Shown piece by piece: positions 1 to 7,474 of a stretch of 20,125 bases of DNA. This DNA comes from Clostridia bacterium (GTDB lineage Bacteria > Bacillota > Clostridia > Oscillospirales > CAG-272). Numbering within the stretch: the stretch's first letter is position 1; each line of letters opens with the position of its first letter. A program made the translations under genes and the position numbers. The stretch spans positions 1 through 20,125 of the forward strand of contig JAQXKW010000003.1 of assembly GCA_029010655.1 (NCBI GenBank), given 5' to 3'. Below the pieces are notes generated by a model, which was not told the origin of the DNA, did no database searches, and saw only the letters and a list, made by a program, of their open reading frames with translations.

Positions 1-35
1 AGCTCCGACGGCAGAATATCTTCTTTATCCTGCAT
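1..35 (-). CDS. Start of an unidentified minus-strand gene, cut by the window edge
   Basis: An ATG on the minus strand at 35 opens a reading frame that runs off the left edge after about 11 codons (MQDKEDILPSE). It is preceded, on its own strand, by an AAAGGGGA-type ribosome binding site at about 42-50. It starts 17 bases after the stop of the 72-residue gene at 53-271, so the two are probably cotranscribed. Too little is visible to name a product. Confidence 0.6.
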   Translation of the reverse strand, partial: MQDKEDILPSE

Positions 36-52
36 GGTATTATCCCCTTTCC

Positions 53-271
53 TTACTTGTTTTTACTGTTTTTCAGGATTTGTGCCGCTCTGTCAATGTC
101 GCTTTCGTCCATCTCCCGCAGTACGGCGCGGAGCCTGTCAAGCTCCGATGAAGTTATTTCCATACCCGACAGGTCAAACCCGGAGGAGGAGCCAAGAGAG
201 CGGATTATTTTCCGCAGGGCATCGTCGGGGAGCGACGTGAGCATTTCCATTTGTTTTTTATTAATCTTCAT
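53..271 (-). CDS. Small conserved-looking hypothetical protein, 72 aa
   Basis: This 72-residue ORF has an excellent AAGGAGG ribosome binding site upstream of its ATG (plus-strand positions about 284-290) and a good candidate promoter further upstream, so it is very likely real. The product is soluble, charged and predicted helical, with no signal peptide or membrane segment. The N-terminal half has a leucine/isoleucine-rich helix (DDALRKIIRSLG) and the C-terminal half a second acidic helix (ESDIDRAAQIL), with a short Ser/Gly-rich stretch between. I do not recognise the family. It is the first gene of a minus-strand unit that continues beyond the left edge, and it diverges from the phosphodiesterase gene at 352. 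Function is unknown. Confidence 0.7.
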   Translation of the reverse strand: MKINKKQMEMLTSLPDDALRKIIRSLGSSSGFDLSGMEITSSELDRLRAVLREMDESDIDRAAQILKNSKNK

Positions 272-307
272 TTCAGCTTAAAAAACCTCCTTTTCTTTGC
301 TGTTTTC

Positions 308-336
308 AGTATATGCAGGAAGCCCCGGGAGGTCAC
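308..336 (-). promoter_or_regulatory. Candidate promoter for the left minus-strand unit
   Basis: Read on the minus strand, GTGACC (331-336) and TATACT (308-313) are separated by 17 bases. The predicted start, near 301, is about 30 bases before the ATG at 271. The -35 half overlaps the AGGAG ribosome binding site region of the divergent phosphodiesterase gene. Only the -10 is close to consensus. Confidence 0.45.
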
Positions 337-351
337 AGGAGAAAACCCTTT

Positions 352-810
352 ATGAAAATACTTGTTATGTCCGACTCCCACGGGAGAGACGACAAAATGG
401 AAAGAATAATATCACTTCATCCGCGGTGCGACCTGTACGTGTTTCTGGGCGACGGTATAAGAGACGCCGAGAGAGTTTTTGAAAAGCTCTCCCTTCCCTC
501 TTTTATTGCGGCGGGAAACTGCGACTGGAGCAGTCACGGGCACGTTGCCGAGGCAACTCTCGACCTTGACGGAGTGAAAGCGGTATGCTGTCACGGGCAC
601 ACCTTCGGTGTAAAATCCGGGCTCGGAGCTTACGCCGAGCATGCAAAGCAAAAGGGCGCCTCCCTTGCCCTTTTCGGGCATACCCACAAACAGTTTGAAA
701 TAAATCTTGACGGAGTTGTTATGTTTAATCCGGGCGCCGTATGCGACGGCTGTTTCGGGTTAATATATATTGAGAAAGGAGCAGTTCTTTGTTCTCACGG
801 AAATTTATAA
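352..810 (+). CDS. YfcE/MJ0936-type metallophosphoesterase
   Basis: A 152-residue calcineurin-like phosphoesterase of the YfcE/MJ0936 group, cytoplasmic enzymes that hydrolyse phosphodiesters with two bound metal ions; the physiological substrate is not known. Metal-binding motifs appear in the family order: DSH (D8, H10), GD (D34), GNCD (N56), CHGH (H81) and GHTH (H110, H112), followed by the FNPGAV motif near 125-130. Length is typical. I chose the ATG at 352 because MKILVMSDSHG is the standard N-terminus of this family and an AGGAG site lies about 9 bases upstream; an in-frame ATG at 313 would add 13 unrelated residues. Its last 22 bases overlap the start of the next gene, implying translational coupling. 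Confidence 0.9.
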   Translation: MKILVMSDSHGRDDKMERIISLHPRCDLYVFLGDGIRDAERVFEKLSLPSFIAAGNCDWSSHGHVAEATLDLDGVKAVCCHGHTFGVKSGLGAYAEHAKQKGASLALFGHTHKQFEINLDGVVMFNPGAVCDGCFGLIYIEKGAVLCSHGNL

Positions 811-1466
811 TCAAAGCCCTTTCGGCAATACTTCTTGTGGCTCTTTCTCTTTTCTCCTTTTCCGGCTGTGCCGCAAGGGAATTTCTCGCAACGCTGGGCT
901 TTGACACCCACGATTACGACGGAGAAAAGGTTATAAATGAATATCAGCCCGACAGCGAAAAGGCGGCAGAGCTTTCGGAAATGGTTAAAATTCTGACGGT
1001 AAACTCCCCGGAAATCCCCGAATTTAACGGAACCTCCGGTGCGGCGGAAAAATGCAGAGACTCCGTTCTCAACTACATGTATAACCAAAACTACGCAAAA
1101 TACACGGGAAATCTCACCTTACTCAGCGAGGCGGCGGAGGTTTATCCCCAAATGAGATTTTCCGTTATTATACCCGCCGACGATTTTGTGAACACCTTTT
1201 ACAAATATTTCGGCGGCAAGGAAAAGGTGGCAAACGAAAGCGGACGCATGTTTGAATATCTGCCCGGGGTGGATTCCTATATAACCGCCGCCCAGCCTCA
1301 GAAAAACTGTATGGAGGTGACGGTGGTATCCCTTGAGGAAACGGAGAACACCTTCCGCCTGACCTTTGAAAGCTCCGCAGACGGGGAAAAGGAGGGCACA
1401 TATTTTGCTCTTATCATAAAAAGGGCGGACGAAAGCTGTTATTTTAAGCAGCTCAAAAAATTATAA
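789..1466 (+). CDS. Putative lipoprotein, 225 aa, TTG start
   Basis: Starts at TTG 789, inside the 3' end of the phosphodiesterase gene, with an AAAGGAG ribosome binding site (775-781) 7 bases upstream; no ATG fits as well. The N-terminus is a lipoprotein signal: basic residues R4, K5 and K9, a hydrophobic stretch of about 15 residues, and a lipobox ending at C27 (FSGC). The protein is therefore predicted to be anchored outside the cytoplasmic membrane. The rest (about 198 residues) is a mixed alpha/beta region with no motif I recognise; its C-terminal part (EVTVVSLEETENTFRLTFE) suggests a small beta-sheet domain. It is probably coexpressed with the upstream phosphodiesterase. Function unknown. 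Confidence 0.8.
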   Translation: MFSRKFIIKALSAILLVALSLFSFSGCAAREFLATLGFDTHDYDGEKVINEYQPDSEKAAELSEMVKILTVNSPEIPEFNGTSGAAEKCRDSVLNYMYNQNYAKYTGNLTLLSEAAEVYPQMRFSVIIPADDFVNTFYKYFGGKEKVANESGRMFEYLPGVDSYITAAQPQKNCMEVTVVSLEETENTFRLTFESSADGEKEGTYFALIIKRADESCYFKQLKKL

Positions 1467-1473
1467 AAAAGTG

Positions 1474-1502
1474 TTGAAATAATCCCGTATATATGGTATA
1501 CT
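1474..1502 (+). promoter_or_regulatory. Promoter of the SRP RNA (and probably dnaX operon)
   Basis: TTGAAA (1474-1479), a 17-base spacer and TATACT (1497-1502), with a TGG extended -10 element. The predicted start is near 1509, just upstream of the SRP RNA 5' end, as expected for a stable RNA gene. Confidence 0.85.
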
Positions 1503-1516
1503 GACATATATGAAAA

Positions 1517-1818
1517 CGAGCCGCAGGGCAAGGTCATACCAGCCGGGGGTTTAGCGGACCTCTGTACCTGAAATCCGCTGTATGCAGGGGTGGTTTCCCT
1601 TTTTGAGGGTTGGCTTTGTACGGTCTGTGTCGCATTTTTTCGTGTTGAAGGACGGGTCCCAGCGCAATCGGCGGCTGTGAACCATGTCAGGTGGGGAACC
1701 AAGCAGCATTAAGCGGTGCGGCTGATGTGCCGCAGGGTTGCCTGTCCCGAACGGAAACTGCGTCGTCGCGTATTGGGTCTTCCCGATCTTGGGGTGTGTG
1801 GCCTTCCTCTGCGGCTCG
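1517..1818 (+). ncRNA. ffs: Large (Firmicutes-type) signal recognition particle RNA
   Basis: The RNA component of the signal recognition particle, which binds Ffh and targets nascent membrane and secreted proteins. The two ends form the closing helix: CGAGCCGCAG at 1517-1526 pairs perfectly with CTGCGGCTCG at 1809-1818. The universally conserved helix 8 is clear at about 1678-1715: GTCAGG, a GGAA tetraloop (1695-1698), then AAGCAGCATTAAG. The 5' part contains the Alu-domain sequences known from Bacillus scRNA (CCTGTACCTG, AATCCGCT, TTTCCC near 1562-1602), so this is the long form, about 300 nt. The closing helix is followed by five T residues (1819-1823), a likely terminator or weak attenuator. 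Location directly upstream of dnaX is the usual Firmicutes arrangement. Exact ends are estimated from the terminal helix. Confidence 0.95.
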
Positions 1819-1868
1819 TTTTTACATGACTGTATTATTTGATGTTGAAATAATAAAGGAGAAAAGAA

Positions 1869-3470
1869 ATGCATCAGGCACTTTACCGCAAATACAGACC
1901 CGCCACCTTTGACGATGTGTGCGGTCAGAAGCATATTACCGATATTCTGCGGTATGAAACGGAAAGCGGAAGAATTTCTCATGCATATCTTTTCTGCGGC
2001 TCAAGAGGAACGGGAAAAACCTCCTGCGCCAAAATTATGGCAAAGGCTGTCAACTGCGAGGCTCCCGTCAACGGCTCCCCGTGTCTTAAATGCCGCTCCT
2101 GCCTTGATATTGACGCAGGGCTTACCACCGACGTTGTGGAAATGGACGCCGCTTCTCACAACGGCGTTGACGAAATCAGAGCCCTGTGCGACGACATAAT
2201 GTATACCCCCGCCATGCTTAAAAAGCGCGTGTATATTATCGACGAGGTACATATGCTGTCTCAGGGGGCGTTCAATGCTCTGCTGAAAACAATTGAGGAG
2301 CCCCCGGAGCATGCGGTCTTTATTTTGGCGACCACGGAGCTGCACAAGGTTCCGGCAACTATCGTTTCAAGATGTCAGCGATTCGGCTTTAACCGCATTG
2401 ATATGAAGGTTATTGCCGAAAGGCTGAAATATATAGCAAAATGCGAAAATATCGTCCTTGAGGACGAGGCGGCTCTCCTTCTGGCAAGACAGGCGCAGGG
2501 TGGCATGCGTGACGCTATCGGTCTGTTGGAGCTTTGCTCCGCAGGGGGCGCCGACGTTACGGCGGCAAAGGTAACTGATGCTCTGGGCATTTCGGGATAT
2601 GAGCTTGTTGCCCGTACTATGGACGCTGTTTCCCGAGGGGATATGGCAACCCTTTTTGCCATTGTGGCGGACGTGAACTCCTCCGCAAAGGACATTTCCG
2701 TATTCTGGCAGGAGCTTATTTCCTTCGTCCGTGACATGCTGGTTTCAAAATACACGGAAAACAGCGCAGAATATCTTGACCTGACAGAGGCGGAAACAGA
2801 GCTTCTGAAAAAAACCGCCGCAAAATTTTCCCTTTCGGGAATGGTGTATATAAGCGGCGTGCTTGACGACGCCGCAGTCCGTATTGCCCGCTCCCCGCAG
2901 ACAAAGCGGATTATTGCGGAAACGGCGCTTCTTAAAATGTGCCGTCCCGAGCTTGATTCTTCAAGTCAGGCGCTGGAGGCAAGAATTTCAAAGCTTGAGG
3001 ATTCGCTGGCTTTGGGCGAATTTGAAAGTATTCAAAAAAAGCCGGATACTCCCCCCTCCCCTGCCGTAGAAAGCACTTCTACGGAGGAAAACGGGGCGAA
3101 AAACGACAGCGCACAGGCGGCTCCCCCCGCACCTGAAACTCCCGTCACGACCGCTTCGGCTGACGGAGAGGAATATACAAAAATTTCCGATATAAGCGAG
3201 GCTGTGGGAAGGCTTGAGGGCGCAGACAGAGCCTTGGCAGGCTTTCTTATGAGCGCCGCCGCCTTCGTTTCCGCAGATAAAAAGCATCTGCGTCTTGAAG
3301 CGGACAGCTTTTCCGCTACAATGCTTGAAAGAGACAGCTCGAAAAAAGCCGTTTCATGTGCATTTGCAAGAGCGGAACTTACCGAGGGCAAAGCCTCGGT
3401 TGAGGTTAAAACAAAAAATCAGGCTAATAAATCACCGTCTCCCTCTGACGAGCTTGGCGGTTTACTGTAA
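1869..3470 (+). CDS. dnaX: DNA polymerase III subunit gamma/tau
   Basis: Clamp-loader ATPase of the replicative DNA polymerase III, 533 residues. The N-terminal AAA+ domain shows Walker A GSRGTGKT (44-51), the zinc-binding cysteines C63, C72, C75 and C78, Walker B IIDEVH (123-128), sensor 1 ATTE (154-157) and the SRC arginine finger (R168). Domains II-III extend to about residue 380. A low-complexity Pro/Ala/Thr/Ser hinge (about 390-430) precedes a C-terminal domain that in tau contacts polymerase and helicase. The ATG at 1869 has an AAAGGAG site 8 bases upstream. The gene follows the SRP RNA and is followed by ybaB and recR, the classic Firmicutes replication/repair cluster. A slippery A AAA AAG heptamer occurs in frame at the hinge (see separate entry). 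Confidence 0.98.
   Translation: MHQALYRKYRPATFDDVCGQKHITDILRYETESGRISHAYLFCGSRGTGKTSCAKIMAKAVNCEAPVNGSPCLKCRSCLDIDAGLTTDVVEMDAASHNGVDEIRALCDDIMYTPAMLKKRVYIIDEVHMLSQGAFNALLKTIEEPPEHAVFILATTELHKVPATIVSRCQRFGFNRIDMKVIAERLKYIAKCENIVLEDEAALLLARQAQGGMRDAIGLLELCSAGGADVTAAKVTDALGISGYELVARTMDAVSRGDMATLFAIVADVNSSAKDISVFWQELISFVRDMLVSKYTENSAEYLDLTEAETELLKKTAAKFSLSGMVYISGVLDDAAVRIARSPQTKRIIAETALLKMCRPELDSSSQALEARISKLEDSLALGEFESIQKKPDTPPSPAVESTSTEENGAKNDSAQAAPPAPETPVTTASADGEEYTKISDISEAVGRLEGADRALAGFLMSAAAFVSADKKHLRLEADSFSATMLERDSSKKAVSCAFARAELTEGKASVEVKTKNQANKSPSPSDELGGLL
3035..3084 (+). other. Candidate frameshift/slippage site in dnaX with downstream hairpin
   Basis: The heptamer A AAA AAG (3035-3041) lies in the reading frame as CAA AAA AAG (Q389-K391), the same heptamer and phase as the programmed -1 site of Escherichia coli dnaX. 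It is followed by a perfect hairpin: CCGTAGAA (3064-3071), a 5-base loop, TTCTACGG (3077-3084). A -1 shift would add 31 residues and stop at TGA 3134-3136, giving a product of about 422 residues. Against ribosomal frameshifting, the hairpin starts 22 bases after the heptamer, further than the usual 5-9. The tract of seven A could also allow RNA polymerase slippage. Function is inferred. Confidence 0.4.
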
Positions 3471-3484
3471 AGTGAGGTAAAATA

Positions 3485-3847
3485 ATGAAAGCAAGACTCC
3501 CCGAGGGACGCGGAGGCGGTCCCGGAAACATGCAGAGCATGCTGAAGCAGGCTCAGAAAATGCAGGAGGACATGGCCGCCCTGCAAGAGGACCTTGACGC
3601 AAGAGAATATGACGTTGCCGCAGGCGGCGGAGCCGTTAAGGTAAAAATCACCGGAAAGCTGGAGATTAAGAATATTGAGATAGACCCTGAGGTTGTGGAC
3701 CCGGACGACGTGGAGACCCTTCAGGATATTCTTACGGCGGCAGTAAACGAAGCCATAAAGACCGTAAGCGACACAAACAACGAGGAAATGGGTAAGATTA
3801 CCGGCAGTCTCAACATGGGCGGCATGGGACTTCCCGGAATGTTCTGA
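3485..3847 (+). CDS. ybaB: YbaB/EbfC family nucleoid-associated protein
   Basis: Small DNA-binding protein of the YbaB/EbfC family, 120 residues. Family features: a glycine-rich start followed by a long N-terminal helix rich in Met, Gln and Lys (about 16-40), the central beta hairpin with GGGAVKVKITGKLEIKNIEID-like alternation, DPDDVETLQDIL, then a C-terminal helix and a flexible Gly/Met-rich tail ending PGMF. Members form dimers that bind DNA and often sit between dnaX and recR, exactly as here (14 bases after dnaX, 1 base before recR). The start at 3485 has a GTGAGGTAA site upstream. The KARLPEGRGGG N-terminus is slightly longer than in many homologues. Confidence 0.95.
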   Translation: MKARLPEGRGGGPGNMQSMLKQAQKMQEDMAALQEDLDAREYDVAAGGGAVKVKITGKLEIKNIEIDPEVVDPDDVETLQDILTAAVNEAIKTVSDTNNEEMGKITGSLNMGGMGLPGMF

Positions 3848-3848
3848 T

Positions 3849-4445
3849 ATGGCAGAGTACCCCGAACAGATTGAGCGACTTTCGGATATGTTCCGCCGTC
3901 TTGACGGAATAGGCAAAAAAACCGCCCTGCGCCACGCCTTCAGCGTTCTTGATATGACGGAGGACGAGGTCAGAGGCTTTGCCGACGCCCTTGTGGCGGC
4001 TAAAACGGAAATTTGCTTCTGCGAAGTCTGCAAAAACATATCCTCCGAAAAGATATGTCCCGTATGCTCCGACCCTAACAGAGACCGCTCCGTTATATGC
4101 GTGGTTGAAGATTTCAGAGCCGCAATGGCTGTGGAAAAGGTGCGGGAGTACAGAGGGCTGTATCACGTGCTTCACGGAGTTATTTCCCCCATGAAGGGCG
4201 TGGGTCCGGACAAGCTCACCGTAAAGGAGCTTCTGGCAAGGCTTGACGGAGGCGTCCGTGAAGTCATTCTTGCAACAAACCCCACCCCGGAGGGTGAAAC
4301 CACCGCAATATACCTATCAAAGCTTATCGCTCCCTTGGGAGTTAAGGTCAGCCGGATTGCCAACGGAATGCCCGTAGGCGGCGACCTTGAATTTGCCGAT
4401 GAACTGACACTCCGCCGTGCCATTGAAGGCAGATATGACCTGTGA
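3849..4445 (+). CDS. recR: Recombination mediator protein RecR
   Basis: RecR, 198 residues, a ring-forming DNA-binding protein that works with RecF and RecO to load RecA on gapped DNA. Features in order: N-terminal helix-hairpin-helix region (LDGIGKKTA, 18-26), a zinc finger with C58, C61, C70 and C73, and a Toprim domain starting at ICVVED (83-88, acidic E87 and D88) with GGVREVILATNPTPEGE (134-150) and the C-terminal Walker-like ANGMPVGGDLEFAD region. Length is standard. It begins 1 base after the ybaB stop, so translation is probably coupled; its own ribosome binding site is weak. Confidence 0.97.
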   Translation: MAEYPEQIERLSDMFRRLDGIGKKTALRHAFSVLDMTEDEVRGFADALVAAKTEICFCEVCKNISSEKICPVCSDPNRDRSVICVVEDFRAAMAVEKVREYRGLYHVLHGVISPMKGVGPDKLTVKELLARLDGGVREVILATNPTPEGETTAIYLSKLIAPLGVKVSRIANGMPVGGDLEFADELTLRRAIEGRYDL

Positions 4446-4466
4446 AAAAGAAAAGAGGAACCCGGT

Positions 4467-5678
4467 ATGTCAAAGATAAAAATGACCACGCCCTTAGTTG
4501 AAATGGACGGCGACGAGATGACCAGAGTTATCTGGCAGATGATCAAAGATATTCTTATTTACCCCTACGTTGACTTGAAAAGCGAGTATTACGATTTGGG
4601 ACTCAAGCACCGTGACGAAACGGACGATAAGGTAACGGTGGAAGCGTCAAATGCAACGCTGAAATACGGGGTTGCCGTAAAATGCGCTACAATTACTCCC
4701 AACGCACAGCGTGTGGAGGAATACTCTCTTAAAGAAATGTGGAAAAGCCCCAACGGCACTATCCGTGCAATTCTTGACGGCACCGTTTTCCGCGCCCCCA
4801 TTATAGTTAAGGGAATTACACCCTACATTCCTACCTGGACAAAGCCTATTACCATTGCCCGTCACGCTTACGGAGACGTATATAAGAATACGGAAATGCA
4901 GGTTCCCTCAAATTCAAAATGCGAGCTTGTCTGCACCGACGAAAGCGGAAACGAAACTCGCCGCACAATTCACGATTTCGGCGAAAGCGGCGGAATTATT
5001 CAGGGTATTCACAACACGGATGCATCTATCAGAAGCTTTGCAAAAAGCTGTTTCAATTACGCCCTTGACGCAAAGCAGGATCTGTGGTTTGCCACCAAGG
5101 ACACTATCTCCAAGCAGTACGACCACCGCTTCAAGGACATTTTTGCCGAGATTTTCGAGGCGGAATATAAGGAGAAATTCAAAGAAGCGGGAATTACATA
5201 TTTCTATACCCTTATCGACGATGCAGTTGCAAGAGTTATCCGCTCCGAGGGCGGCTATATATGGGCTTGCAAGAACTATGACGGCGATGTTATGAGCGAT
5301 ATGGTGGCTACCGCATACGGCAGTCTTGCCATGATGACAAGCGTTCTCGTTTCTCCCGACGGAGTTTACGAGTACGAAGCCGCTCACGGCACGGTTCAGC
5401 GCCATTACTACAAGCACCTGAAGGGGGAGGAAACCTCCACAAACAGCTGTGCTACCCTGTTTGCATGGACGGGGGCTCTCAGAAAAAGAGGCGAGCTTGA
5501 CAAAAATGCCGAGCTTTGCGACTTTGCGGACAAGCTGGAAAAAGCCGTTATCGACACTATTGAGTCGGGAATTATGACGGGAGACCTTTATCTGCTGTCC
5601 TCTCTGCCCCAAAAGAAAAAGGTTAATACGGAAGATTTTCTGAAAGCTGTCGCCGTAACTCTTGACGCTTTGATGTGA
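4467..5678 (+). CDS. icd: NADP-dependent isocitrate dehydrogenase (eukaryote-like, homodimeric type)
   Basis: Oxidises isocitrate to 2-oxoglutarate and CO2 with NADP+, supplying 2-oxoglutarate for glutamate synthesis; 403 residues. The sequence resembles the mitochondrial/cytosolic eukaryotic type rather than the Escherichia coli Icd: KCATITPNAQRVEEY (72-86), SPNGTIRAILDGTVFR (94-109; substrate arginines R100, R109), ARHAYGD (R132), and the metal-binding LIDDAVA followed by IWACKNYDGDV. Length matches the family. The start has an AGAGGAA site upstream and lies 21 bases after recR, so it is likely read from the same transcript. Coupling of recR to an icd gene is not a functional link I know of; it probably reflects operon packing. 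Confidence 0.96.
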   Translation: MSKIKMTTPLVEMDGDEMTRVIWQMIKDILIYPYVDLKSEYYDLGLKHRDETDDKVTVEASNATLKYGVAVKCATITPNAQRVEEYSLKEMWKSPNGTIRAILDGTVFRAPIIVKGITPYIPTWTKPITIARHAYGDVYKNTEMQVPSNSKCELVCTDESGNETRRTIHDFGESGGIIQGIHNTDASIRSFAKSCFNYALDAKQDLWFATKDTISKQYDHRFKDIFAEIFEAEYKEKFKEAGITYFYTLIDDAVARVIRSEGGYIWACKNYDGDVMSDMVATAYGSLAMMTSVLVSPDGVYEYEAAHGTVQRHYYKHLKGEETSTNSCATLFAWTGALRKRGELDKNAELCDFADKLEKAVIDTIESGIMTGDLYLLSSLPQKKKVNTEDFLKAVAVTLDALM

Positions 5679-5689
5679 AAGGATTTGCC

Positions 5690-6202
5690 ATGAAAAAAGC
5701 TGTTGTATTAATTATTTCGCTGACAGCGATTATGCTGTGCCTTGCCGCCTGCGGCAATTCGGAAAAAGAAAACGCCGACACCACTTACGCCCCCGGTCAG
5801 GTGGTTTACGTGAAAGACGACACCACCGCCTCCCAAAAGGAGTATGACGTAACGCCGGGCGTTTCCGATTACGACGAGGAGGGAAATCTTATTCTCACCT
5901 CTACCGACAACAGATATGTGTATGTGAAAGAAACCGGGTACATAGTATTTTCTTTCAATGAGAAAACGGATACCTGCTTTCAGGTGCTGGACGTAAAGAG
6001 CTTTGACAGCGATGAAGCCGCTTTGGAGTACCTTTCCCAAAACGTAACGGAGCAGATGTCCTCCGGCAATTACACCAACGTGGTTCAGAACGGCAAATAT
6101 GTGGTTTTCACCGCAAGCATCGACCATCCCGCATACGGAGAGTATCTGAAGAGCGACCGCAGTACGGTGGAGAGAATTTTCCCCGACGAATTAAAGCAGT
6201 AA
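5690..6202 (+). CDS. Putative lipoprotein, 170 aa
   Basis: Predicted membrane-anchored lipoprotein. The N-terminus MKKAVVLIISL starts a typical signal with a lipobox LAAC at C21, followed by a flexible Asn/Glu/Asp/Thr-rich linker (about 22-55). The remaining region (about 70-165) is a small alpha/beta domain with the pattern YVKETGYIVFSF...CFQVLDVKSF, unfamiliar to me. I chose ATG 5690 because GAAAGGAT lies 6 bases upstream; an in-frame GTG at 5675, inside the end of the isocitrate dehydrogenase gene, would place residues before the basic N-region and lacks a spaced binding site. Followed after 3 bases by the aminopeptidase gene, so part of the dnaX-sortase run. Confidence 0.8.
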   Translation: MKKAVVLIISLTAIMLCLAACGNSEKENADTTYAPGQVVYVKDDTTASQKEYDVTPGVSDYDEEGNLILTSTDNRYVYVKETGYIVFSFNEKTDTCFQVLDVKSFDSDEAALEYLSQNVTEQMSSGNYTNVVQNGKYVVFTASIDHPAYGEYLKSDRSTVERIFPDELKQ

Positions 6203-6205
6203 AGT

Positions 6206-7474
6206 ATGAACAGAGAATTATTTGATTTTATAAAGAAAAGCCCCACAGCATACCATGCCGCAGATACTGCGGCATGTGAACTTTCGGGAAGAAATTTTAT
6301 TCGTCTGCGCGAGGGCGATAAATGGGAGCTTTGCCCCAGAAAAGGGTATTTTGTTACACGGAACGGCTCCTCTCTCATAGCCTTCAAGATTCCGAAAAAC
6401 GGCGGCGCGCCCTTTATGATTTCGGCGTCCCACGGGGACTCTCCCTCCTTCAAAATAAAGGAAAACCCCGATTTGACGGGGGAGTTCTATACCCGCCTTT
6501 CCACGGAAAAATACGGCGGTATGCTGTGCGCCCCGTGGCTTGACAGACCTCTTGCTGTTGCCGGGAGAATTACCGTAAAAACCGACGGGGGAATCGCCGT
6601 CCGCCTTGTTGATACAAAGGAGCCATGCGCCCTTATTCCCAATGTTGCCGTTCATATGAACCGCAAGGCAAACGAGGGTACGGCGTATAACGCCGCCGTG
6701 GATATGCTCCCCCTTTTCGGCGACGGCGGCGCTTCTTTCGGGAGCTTTATTGCAAGAACCGTCGGGGTTGATGCGGAGGATATTTACACAACTGACCTGT
6801 TTTTGTACGTGCCCGAGGAGGGAAAGGAATGGAACGGATATATTTCCGCACCGAGACTTGACGATCTCCAGTGCGCCTTTGCCTCGCTGAAAGCCTTTTC
6901 TGACGCCGAGCCATGCGGCAGAATACCCGTGTTCTGCCTGTTCGACAACGAGGAGGTGGGGAGCGAAACAAAGCAGGGCGCCGCATCCACCTTTCTATTC
7001 GATACTCTTTCCCGAATTTGCGAGGCGCTGGGCACAGACCTTCGGCAAATCCTGCCCGAAAGCTTTCTCGTTTCCTGTGACAACGCCCACGCCGTTCACC
7101 CCAATCACCCGGAGCTTTCCGACAAAAACCACTCCGTGTATATGAACGGCGGAGTTGTGATAAAGTATAACGCCAATCAGAAATATACCTCCGACGCCGT
7201 TTCCGCCGGAATTTTCCGCCTGATTTGCGAAAAAGCGGGCGTTCCCGTTCAGTACTATGCAAACCGTGCGGACCTTCCCGGAGGCTCAACTCTGGGGAGC
7301 ATTGCAAACACAAAGGTCTCCCTTAATACGGTAGACATGGGAGCGGCACAGCTTGCCATGCACTCCGCCTTTGAAACTGCGGGGGCAAAGGACACGGAAT
7401 ATCTTTACCGTTCCCTGAAAGCATTTTTTGAAAGCTCCGTTTCCGTTACCGACGGGGGCTATAAGGTAAAATGA
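6206..7474 (+). CDS. apeB: M18 family aminopeptidase
   Basis: Cytoplasmic zinc aminopeptidase of family M18 (aspartyl aminopeptidase-like), 422 residues, removing N-terminal, typically acidic, residues from peptides. Family motifs: SPTAYHA (12-18), SHGDSP (H76, D78), PNVAVHMNR (145-153), RLDDLQCAF (D219/D220), DNEEVGS (E249, E250), SCDNAHAVHPN (D292, H296), ADLPGGSTLG (355-364) and DMGAAQLAMHSAFE (H386). These include the expected two-zinc ligands and the catalytic Glu. Length is typical. It starts 3 bases after the lipoprotein stop with only a weak ribosome binding site, and its last 4 bases (ATGA) overlap the sortase start. The bacterial symbol apeB is used for Clostridium relatives; exact substrate preference is not visible. 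Confidence 0.95.
   Translation: MNRELFDFIKKSPTAYHAADTAACELSGRNFIRLREGDKWELCPRKGYFVTRNGSSLIAFKIPKNGGAPFMISASHGDSPSFKIKENPDLTGEFYTRLSTEKYGGMLCAPWLDRPLAVAGRITVKTDGGIAVRLVDTKEPCALIPNVAVHMNRKANEGTAYNAAVDMLPLFGDGGASFGSFIARTVGVDAEDIYTTDLFLYVPEEGKEWNGYISAPRLDDLQCAFASLKAFSDAEPCGRIPVFCLFDNEEVGSETKQGAASTFLFDTLSRICEALGTDLRQILPESFLVSCDNAHAVHPNHPELSDKNHSVYMNGGVVIKYNANQKYTSDAVSAGIFRLICEKAGVPVQYYANRADLPGGSTLGSIANTKVSLNTVDMGAAQLAMHSAFETAGAKDTEYLYRSLKAFFESSVSVTDGGYKVK

Noticed and set aside
1439..1982. ORFs of 87 and 143 aa on the minus strand and 73 aa on the plus strand around the SRP RNA
   Set aside because: They overlap the structured SRP RNA and the dnaX start, lack ribosome binding sites and have no recognisable family.
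2808..2814. Second seven-A tract in dnaX as a slippage site
   Set aside because: Its phase does not make an X XXY YYZ heptamer in frame, it lies inside the clamp-loader core, and no hairpin follows it.
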